From Chromera velia (Eukaryota > Sar > Chromeraceae): 64,000 bases of DNA. The stretch's first letter is position 1; each line of letters starts with the position of its first letter. The DNA lies in NCBI GenBank assembly GCA_018398765.1, contig JAHBMJ010005412.1, forward strand, positions 377 to 64,376, in the 5' to 3' direction. Of this stretch, positions 56,717 to 64,000 are shown piece after piece. The notes under the pieces are model-generated. The model did no database searches. It was not told where the DNA came from and worked only from the letters and a program-made list of their open reading frames with translations. The translations under genes were made by a program, and so were the position numbers.

Positions 56717-58772
56717 GTCTCACCGAAGCAGACACACAGATGGAGTCTTTCGCGTGTACCTGTGCAGACAGATGGCGTGGTGAGCTCGACGCGTCTAAAA
56801 AGGGATTCGAAGGGCTCAGGAGCGGACTCCAGCGGAACCCGCTCCTCTCTCTCTTTGTTGGGATTTCGTCGGGGGCAGAACCGCGTCGTTGCGCTGGCAG
56901 GCGGCGACACCAGCGTAAACCTCCCTCCTCTGGCGGTCAAAATTTCCTACCGGCCTTCTGTAGTCGGGGCCCGTCAGCTTCTTCGGCACCTCCAGGCATC
57001 TGGCGGTTTCACTTGCTCCTTTGATTCGTCTGGCGGCAACGTGAACCAGAGGGAGGAAAGGGAAGCAGAGGAACTGAGAAGCACTCAGCTGAGATTCCTC
57101 TACAGGTACGTGGGAGGGCGGTCAGGTCCGGCGAGGATTCAACTGAAAAGAAAAGGGAAGAAAATGAATGCTAAGGGGGAAGAGGAGCTATGTTTCTCTG
57201 CATTTTCCTCTCCCCTTCTCTGGATCATTTTGTGCATCTTTTGGTCGCCTCTCTTTCCATCGCGATACAAATACTTGTTTCTGTACGCATGATGGCAGTC
57301 TGCAGTGCAAGACTTGTGTATCCATCCTCATGGGTTTGAATGATTGCAGCCTGCCGCTTGCCTGCACGGTGATGTCCCTGTCGATGCTGGTGGGCCACAA
57401 GAGCCTCCCGACTTGGCTCAGGTCGGTGGGTGTGTGGGCGGGGAGTGTGTGTGGCTTTCCTTTGTTTGTTTGTTGGTTTTGTGGTTGGTTGGTTGGTTTG
57501 TGCGTCTGGCTGTCTTGTCTGTGCCGCCTCCTATTCGTCCTGTAATTTCACAACTGGTCATGATGCTCCTCCTTCATCTCACCCGCCAATCACCTTGTTT
57601 CCTTTCATACACATGATGTACAGACATGCAGTACACCCAAATCCTTCCTTGTGAGTGAATTAAACCAACCCAGTGCCGGATCTCATTCTTGTCCGTGCGT
57701 GTGCGTCTTCAGGCGCGAGGTCCTCCCCGGCATTTCTTCCTGTGCATTTCTGATGGCTGCCCTGGCCACCCCCGTTCAGTATCTCTTCGGAGGACCGATT
57801 CATAGACAGGCGGTGAAAAAGCTCCGGCACTGCACCGCTAATATGGACGTCCTTGTCTCCCTGGCCACCAACACTCTCTACCTCTACTCTGTGCTGGTGC
57901 TCGTGTACTCCTTCGTCGAAAGGGCGCTGATGACAAGCGAGAGCTCTCACGGTGAGACGGGCTTTGTGGACCTCCCTCATTTCTTTGACACCGCGGCTGT
58001 GCTGATCACCGTTGTCCTCTTGGGTCGCCTCCTGGAAGGGAGAGCCCGCAGAAGAACGATGAGGGCCCTCGACCGCCTCGCAGCATTGCGGCCTTCCAAC
58101 GCCACGCTCCTGGTTCCCTCCGCTCTCTCCTCTTCTTTGTCCTTTGCGACCACGCCCTCCCACACACTCACCCACTCCATGTCGTTATCGCGGGCCAACA
58201 CGAAAACCAACAGAAGCAACCGAAACTCCTCCAGCAGGACGGGAGGGGGACGGCAGATAGAGGGTTCGCCTCGCTCTGTTGTGTCATTGTCCGCTTCCTC
58301 AGAAGGGGAGGGAGGGGGAGGGGCAGGGGGAGGCATTGAGGCAACCCTCGCAGCAGCCGCGTTGGAGGAAATCGAGACCCCCATCGACCTCCTGCAGGTC
58401 CGCTTTGTTTCCCTGCCACACAGACTTCAAGAAAAAATAGAGCGATGCGTGGGCATGGCATCTAGCAGCTTTACATGCAGGCCTTTGTCTGGACATGAAC
58501 ACTTGAGGAATGCGGCAGTGAAGGTTTCAAAGCCGGATCATTGCTTCTTGTGCTGAATGGGCATGGGATAAGCCCTCTGCTTCTCCTTCTTTTCTGCTGT
58601 CGTCGAGGTAGGGAGCGGCCTGAAGGAACCATTTGCTACAGGTCTTCCGCTAAGTTGCTTCCATACTTTTTTCTTTGTATCTGTGCTAATGTTTTTCTCA
58701 GAGGACTCTGTTCTATCAAATCCTTCCTTTCTTCCTTCCTTCCTTCCTTTTGGTCTCTCTTTCTACTTCAAC

Positions 58773-58814
<42 letters not shown>

Positions 58815-58833
58815 CTGTCTGTCTGTCTGTCTA

Positions 58834-58866
<33 letters not shown>

Positions 58867-59259
58867 GTTGCACTAATCAGGTTGGAGACCTCCTGAAAGT
58901 CCTTCCAGGAGCCCTCGTGCCTGTGGACGGGGTGAAGATGAACGGCGGGGTGTGCGAGTGCGACGAGTCCCTGGTCAGTCAGTCAGGCAGTCATTCTCTC
59001 TGCCGGTCTGCATGCGTGCGGGGTCACAAAGCGTTCCTGGTTTGTTTGTTTGTAGTGTTGTTCTTCTGTCCCTATCCGCGTGGGAGGGAGTGGCAGGATC
59101 CTTCCTTCGAGGCAGACGTCTCAGATTTAAGGGGGATCTCGAGATGGATGGAGGTGGGAATTGGGAAGAAAAGCTAACTCAATTCATTCAAGCACGCAGA
59201 GAGAGAAAGAAAAAAAGGAAGGAAGGAAGGAAGAAAGAAAGAAAGGAAGGAAGGAAGGA

Positions 59260-59291
<32 letters not shown>

Positions 59292-59429
59292 ACGAGAAAT
59301 GAAAGTGCATGACATCCATTGTATCTGCCCGCCTGCAGGTGAGCGGTGAGAGTCGACTTGTGCCAAAGGAGCAGGGGTCGCAGGTGCTCGGCGGTTCTAC
59401 TTGCGTTCAGGTCTGTCTTTCTCTCTCTC

Positions 59430-59514
<85 letters not shown>

Positions 59515-62500
59515 ACCTGTGTATGGAAAGGGGGCAACGAGTGACTGATCGTCTGCAAGCGTATTCATGTCTCCGTCTCTTTCTCCTCTCTGTGAGTGTG
59601 TGAGAGTGTGTGTTGTTGATATTGTTCGACCGCGTGCCTGTGCAACAGAAATTGACAGGCCATTACTCACTGTGGGTTTTCAAAAAGAAAAGAGACTGCT
59701 CTAAGGACCGAAAAGAAAAACAAGCTTTCGTTGGCCCTCTCGCCTCCCCTCCGCTCTCCTCCCAACGAGTAACCTGATTGACTGACTGACTGCAGGGTTC
59801 AATGGTGCTCAGAGTCACGCGAGTCGGCATACGTTTACTTTCATACATACTGAAAAAGAATTATTTTCATACATACATTCTGTATGAAAGTAAACTGACT
59901 GACTGCAGGGTTCAATGGTGCTCAGAGTCACGCGAGTCGGCATGCGTTTACTTTCATACAGAATTCGGCATACTGAAGAAATTAAAACTGTATTCTGTAT
60001 TCTCTATGAAAGTAAACTGACTGACTGCAGGGTTCAATGGTGCTCAGAGTCACGCGAGTCGGCACCGCCACGACTCTCGGCCAGATCGTCTCGTTGGTCG
60101 AGAAGGCCCAGGCAGGGAAGCCGGAGCTCCAGAGATTCGCTGACAAGATTGCTGGGTGAGGGAGGGGGACATGCATGGAGAGCTGTGCATGCATGTATAT
60201 ACGTATATACGAATGCCTGCAGGCCTATTTGGCTTCGTTCTTTGTGGGTGCACTAGATGAACGTCAATTCGCCTTTTTGGACTCATTTTGCCTCTTGCCT
60301 GACCACCCAAAGACGATTGATTAATCTGCTTTTTCCAATGTTTCCCCCTCGTTGTGTGTTTATTGATATACTTATGTGGTGTGACCAACAATTAAGAGTT
60401 GTTGCTCTCTTTCTTTTTTTTTTTTGCAGAATTTTTGTTCCGTGTGTGTTGGCCCTTGCGGTCATCACGTGGACCGTATGGGGCGTTCTGATCTTCTCAA
60501 ACCTCGTCAGCCCTCCGACAAAACACATTCCGGGAATGGTTAGCAAATCCGATAGTGCACTTAATACGCACGTACACAGGTACACCAAAAAGCGAAAGCA
60601 GCGTGGACCACTTTTTCCAACAAGAAGCACACCAGAAACTACGCATGAGTCGAAAGCCGTGCACACACACAGACACATATGCAGCATAACGTGTGGACAC
60701 GTGTCTGCATCACTGCCTTTTTGTCTGCCTGTCTGTCTGTCTGTCTGTTTATCTGTCTGTCTGCATGAATGCCTGTCTGCCTGTCTGTCTGTCCGTCTGT
60801 CTCTCTGTCCGTCTGCCTGTCTGCCTGTCTGTCTGTCCGTCTGTCTGTCTGTATCGCAGCACCAGCACCATATGGCGGAGTCTTCAGTGCAACAGCAGAT
60901 GCTCCAAGGCGGCGATGTGGGCATTGGAATGAAAATGCCCGGAGAGGGTCCCGCAGACCCCCAGAGCCTGCCCAACGGGAGCCCTCACACGGGGACAGGG
61001 GGCCTCTATGAAGACCCCCACCCTTTCCTGACCAAACTGATGTTCTGGATCCAGTTTGGTGCCTCCGTGCTGGCCATCGCCTGTCCCTGTGCGATGGGCC
61101 TGGCGACACCCACTGCGATCATGGTGGCATCCGGGATTGCTGCCGAGTTGGCGGTGCTGATCAAGGACGGGACCGCGTTGGAGTCGGGTGCCAAAGTGAA
61201 GGGTCTGGTGCTGGATAAGACGGGGACTCTCACCGTGGGGCGTCCGCAGGTCTGGGCAGCTGCCCTTCCTGGAGGGGAGCCGGGGCCCATCTTGCAGAGA
61301 ATTGTGGAACTTTATAGGGCCGTTCGCACGGAGAGCGGGTGGGAAGAGGAGGGGGAGAGCGAGACCGTCCTCAAAGACATTTCGTTCGTGTCCCAAAGAA
61401 ACAAAAGGAACACATACAGGGGTCGGTCGCTTAAAACGGAGTATTCGTATGCGCTCTGTGTGTTGTTTTTAATGCACATATGTGTAAAACCAAAGACGTG
61501 GTTGTGGAGTGAATGGTCTCCGTCCGTCGATTCCGTTTTGGTTGGAGGATCCCCCGCTGATGCGGAAGATAAAGAAATTGCATGCATGTATTTACGGACA
61601 GAAATATATTAAATAAATAAATGCATGGTTGGAGCATCAATGCCCCGCTCATCCAGAAGATGATAAAGAAAGTCACGTGACTGTTTGTTCACGTGAATCG
61701 GCCTTCGGGATTGCAGGCAGACCCGTCGCTCTTCTGTGGTCCGTCTTAGCGTTTCATTCCTCTCCTTAGCTGCCCATTTCTGGTCGAACGAAGATTCGCG
61801 TGTGCTCAATCTGATCGTGGTAGATGGTCATGCATACGAACCAACTGAAGGTCATGCATAGATACCATCCATGGTGGACCATCCATGCATCCATTGATAA
61901 TAAAATTCTCTTTCGCACGCAGATCGTCTGTCTGCTCTGAAAAATAGATCGGTCTGTCTCCCACATGAACGAACGAGTGCATGGATAAACAACTGGTTCC
62001 GTAATAGAGCCGTCAATCTGTCAGTAAGTAAGTAAGTATGAAAAATCAATCTGTCAAATCTGCAGATCGCATCGACAGAGCCGCGGCCTTCTGGTGGCTC
62101 TTGGCGTCGTGTGAGACCCAAAGCGAGCACCCTCCAAAAATATCCCAAAATATTCCAAAATATCCCAATAAATGCAAATAAATGTATGCAGACAGAGTAG
62201 ACAGAGCCGCGGCCTTCTGGTGGCTTTTGGCGTCGTGTGAGACCCAAAGCGAGCACCCACTGGCAACGGGAATTCTTGAGCACGTGCGGGGTTCCCTCTC
62301 GGCTTCCCCTGCCCACAGGCTCCTGAGGCTGCCGTCCAAATTTCTGAACAGGCCTGGGAGAGGACTGGAGGCGCAGGTCGAGGGGATTCCTTCGAAGGTC
62401 ATTGCGGGTAACGAGAGATCGTTTGTTGAAGCGATGCAGAAGGAAAGGGAGAAGAGCGGCAGAGAGAGAGAGAGAGGTTCAGGCATGGACGAGGAGACCC

Positions 62501-63833
62501 AAAATTGGATCTCCAGTCATGAGGAGAGGGGGGGCACGGTCATTCTGCTGCACTGTCAGGGGGAGTTCCTCGGAGCTGTCGCGTTGATCGACAAACTCCA
62601 TCCAGACGCTGCAGAAGCTGTGAAGTTCTTCAAGGTCCGTGTGTTGTTTATTTTTCTATTTGTTTTCATACATTAAGAAATGCATTTATTCTTTTTCATA
62701 CAGAATCCGTTAAACAACACATGAAGTTCTTCAAGGTCCGTCAGTCAAAGCTCAAACAACCCCATTCCATGGGAGTTTTCTGCATGCATGGGTCTTGGAA
62801 CGATGGAATGAAAAGTCAGTCAGGTGCTGAAAAAAAAAAGACCATCATATCAATAAAAGGAGGAGGCATCGGATGAAATGTGCAGTCAGGCTCTGAAGTG
62901 TTTTTATCTTCTCTTCTCATTATCCAAAAGATACCCAAAATATTTAAAAATATTCAAATAAATTCTGGATGAAATTTGCAGTCACGCTCTGAAGTGTTTT
63001 TTATCTTCTCATTATCCAGAACGCTTCCCTTTTTAATTCTTAATTTCTCGATGATGGAGCTTCACTCCTTTCTTTTTTGTGATATAATTAGCTGAAACCT
63101 AGTCCGCTGCAGAGGCCTAAGTGATCTCACATGCCAATAAAACATGCTCTCTGTGTGTAAGTGATTTGATGTCTGCATGAATGCAGAGGCGTCTCGGTAT
63201 GCGCGTGGTGATGTGCACAGGCGATCGGAAGCCCACGGCCCTGGCTGTGGCCTCCCGAGTCGGCATTCCCCCGCGGGACGTTTTTGCAGAGGCCCTACCG
63301 CGGGACAAGCAGCAGCTCGTGAAACGAATGCGAAGACAGATGCAGACCGAGAGAGACGGGAAATTGGAAACAGATACAGACACACACGGCCAAGGAGAAG
63401 GAGATCCAGACGATCGATCTCAGGCAGAGGAAACAGAAACGGGCTCTGTCTCCACTCCTCACTCAGCCTCTCTCTCAGTCTCCTCCGCAGATCATCACCA
63501 CTTCCCCACCAGAGGTCACGAAGCCTCCAGCCGCCCTCTCTCTATGAGGTCTCGGGGCAGGCTGGTGTGCATGGTCGGAGACGGAGTCAACGACTCACCC
63601 GCACTTGCAGAGGCAGACGTCGGCGTCGCCATCGGGGCGGGGGCTCATCTGACTGCGCAGGCGTCGGATGTCGTGCTGATGCGATCTGAGTCAGTCAGTG
63701 CATGGGTGCGCGAGTGAGTGATTTGATTTGGCCCTCCGTGTTCCTGAACGTTCCACTTTCATTTCCAGTACCTGGCTTCACAGTTGCTGTACGTGTTTTC
63801 CGGTCCCCCCCCGCTTTTTCCCCTTGCTTGGGC

Positions 63834-63872
<39 letters not shown>

Positions 63873-64000
63873 AGTATATGTGTGTGGTGTGTGTGTGTAT
63901 GAGTGTATGTGTGTGGTGTGTGTGTGTGTGAGCAGGCTTTCTGACCTTGGCTCGTACTTCTTATTGAGTCGCGCCACTGTTTGGACGATCAGAAGAAATT
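52269..64000 (+). CDS. Copper-transporting P1B-type ATPase, 3' end outside window
   Basis: Cu pump of the CopA/ATP7 type. Exons: 52269-52293 (MIADVRIG), 52409-52530 (GMTCGSC), 52963-53212, 53723-54291 (GMTCGAC; crosses an assembly gap), 55304-55392, 55819-55971, 56334-56393, 56768-57105, 57350-57421, 57713-58397 (membrane helices), 58881-58973, 59339-59410 (SGES actuator motif), 60031-60155, 60430-60537, 60860 to about 61249 or later (CPC in [13 protein letters not shown], then DKTGTLTVG), about 62192-62634 (SEHPL), 63187-63689 ([26 protein letters not shown]) and 63936 onward ([12 protein letters not shown]). Phases match at nearly all joins; the exit from the DKTGT exon is unresolved. Four metal-binding modules are recognisable, but the third and fourth lack the CxxC pair. 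Long low-complexity insertions lie in the actuator domain and before GDGVND. Confidence 0.92.
53965..54096. other. Assembly gap (132 N)
   Basis: Run of N inside the copper ATPase, between the second metal-binding module and an acidic linker. Confidence 0.99.
54300..54640. repeat. 56-bp minisatellite, 6 copies
   Basis: Six tandem units (CTTTCCTTCCTCCTTTGATG...) with few mismatches, starting 9 bp after the splice donor at 54291. Confidence 0.95.
54667..54766 (+). mobile_element. 58-bp insert with 21-bp direct repeats (intronic)
   Basis: TTCACGGAGGGGCAGGAGAC plus C at 54667-54687 recurs with one mismatch at 54746-54766. The insert contains AAAAAGAATTCTGTGTGG, close to the AAGAATTCTGTATG core of the other inserts. 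No exon edge is involved here. Confidence 0.85.
56160..56191. repeat. (GT)n microsatellite
   Basis: GT run in an intron of the copper ATPase. Confidence 0.95.
58770..58868. repeat. (CTGT)n microsatellite
   Basis: About 24 CTGT units, ending 12 bp before the exon at 58881. Confidence 0.95.
59215..59295. repeat. (GGAA)n/(GAAA)n microsatellite
   Basis: Purine tetranucleotides in the intron before the SGES exon. Confidence 0.95.
59411..59512. repeat. (CT)n/(CTGT)n/(GT)n compound repeat at a donor
   Basis: Starts directly at the donor of the SGES exon (GTTCAG|GTCTGTC). Confidence 0.9.
59782..60064 (+). mobile_element. Triplicated 48-bp exon start with two hairpin inserts
   Basis: CTGACTGACTGCAGGGTTCA plus 28 bp occurs at 59782-59829, 59895-59942 and 60017-60064. 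Each copy has acceptor GACTGCAG and the same 34 bases of exon. The inserts (65 and 74 bp) both start with GTTTACTTTCATACA and end with ATGAAAGTAAA, so each folds into a hairpin. Only the third copy continues into the ATPase frame; the first two run into stops. Confidence 0.97.
60727..60855. repeat. (CTGT)n/(CTGC)n microsatellite
   Basis: Ends a few bases before the acceptor of the exon that holds the CPC motif. Confidence 0.95.
61540..61671 (+). mobile_element. 49-bp AT-rich insert between diverged direct repeats
   Basis: GGTTGGAGGATCCCCCGCTG...GATAAAGAAA at 61540-61577 recurs with small indels at 61627-61671. The insert begins TTGCATGCATGTATTT and ends AAATAAATAAATGCAT. The copies are more diverged than at other sites, so this event is probably older. 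Confidence 0.75.
62074..62258 (+). mobile_element. 59-bp exon duplication around 67-bp AT-rich insert
   Basis: GACAGAGCCGCGGCCTTCTG plus 39 bp at 62074-62132 recurs at 62200-62258 with one mismatch. The insert is built from CCCAAAATATTCCAAAATA and AATAAATG motifs and ends with its own acceptor TGTATGCAG. Both copies have an acceptor nearby. Only the second continues into the SEHPL exon. Confidence 0.95.
62621..62741 (+). mobile_element. 81-bp insert with 10-bp terminal inverted repeats at an exon end
   Basis: TGAAGTTCTTCAAGGTCCGT at 62621-62640 is repeated exactly at 62722-62741. It contains the exon end and donor (TTCAAG|GTCCGT). The insert starts GTGTTGTTTA, ends TAAACAACAC plus A, and holds TTTTTCATACAGAATCC. 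Confidence 0.96.
62871..63018 (+). mobile_element. AT-rich insert with about 52-bp direct repeats (intronic)
   Basis: GGATGAAATGTGCAGTCAGG...TCTCATTATCCA at 62871-62925 recurs with a few differences at 62967-63018. The 41-bp insert has ACCCAAAATATTTAAAAATA and AAATAAATTCT, like the insert at 62133-62199. Confidence 0.88.
63838..63930. repeat. (GT)n microsatellite
   Basis: GT runs with GTATGAGTAT interruptions, in the last intron of the window and abutting the acceptor at 63935. Confidence 0.95.

Noticed and set aside
1-64000. tRNA, rRNA or snRNA genes
   Set aside because: I looked for typical tRNA arms and conserved rRNA words and found none I could support by eye.

Overview
The window is nuclear DNA of a eukaryote. 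Its genes are split into many short exons by GT-AG introns full of microsatellites (GT, GA, CTGT, GAAA, GTCA repeats). One gene starts with a signal peptide followed by an Arg/Ser-rich, transit-peptide-like stretch, as in algae with complex plastids. The mix (P5B ATPase, copper P1B ATPase, Dpy-30 protein, Sdh5-type assembly factor, Ty3/gypsy element with chromodomain) and the intron style make a photosynthetic alveolate of the Chromera type my best guess; this is inference, and I cannot name the species from the sequence.

Layout. 1-1361 (-): 3'-truncated gene with part of a U-box. 2200-2500: odd CGA/TTCGAA-rich block. 4655-4915: inverted-repeat element with twin hairpins. 5392-18697 (-): P5B-type ATPase in about 22 exons. 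19685-21757 (-): coiled-coil gene with unclear 5' end. 22663-23253: almost perfect 591-bp palindrome. 23703-25858 (+): SIAH-like RING protein fused to ankyrin repeats. 25859-27477: AT-rich, with a retroelement relic. 27478-33412 (-): putative plastid protein with a DUF1997-like pattern. 34086-39892: decayed but structurally complete Ty3/gypsy chromovirus with LTRs and a 5-bp target duplication. 42633-43343 (+): single-exon SDHAF2/Sdh5. 44198-51162 (-): Dpy-30-motif protein. 52269 to the window end (+): copper-transporting P1B ATPase, cut off at its 3' end.

The most striking signal is a repeated pattern: a short insert (14-127 bp, AT-rich or hairpin-forming) flanked by 20-60 bp direct repeats, in most cases covering a splice junction so that exon edge and splice site exist two, three or more times. 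I see this at about 14 places in at least five genes. Several inserts share the core TTTCATACAGAATTC and form hairpins. This looks like an introner-like or repair-driven process acting at exon edges.

The genes do not form one pathway. Two P-type ATPases with different cargo (P5B, probably polyamine or lysosome-like compartment; P1B, copper) lie in the same window with a mitochondrial complex II assembly factor, a probable plastid protein and a probable axonemal or chromatin Dpy-30 protein. Exon limits were placed by eye from splice motifs, reading-frame phase and family similarity; no alignment was run.
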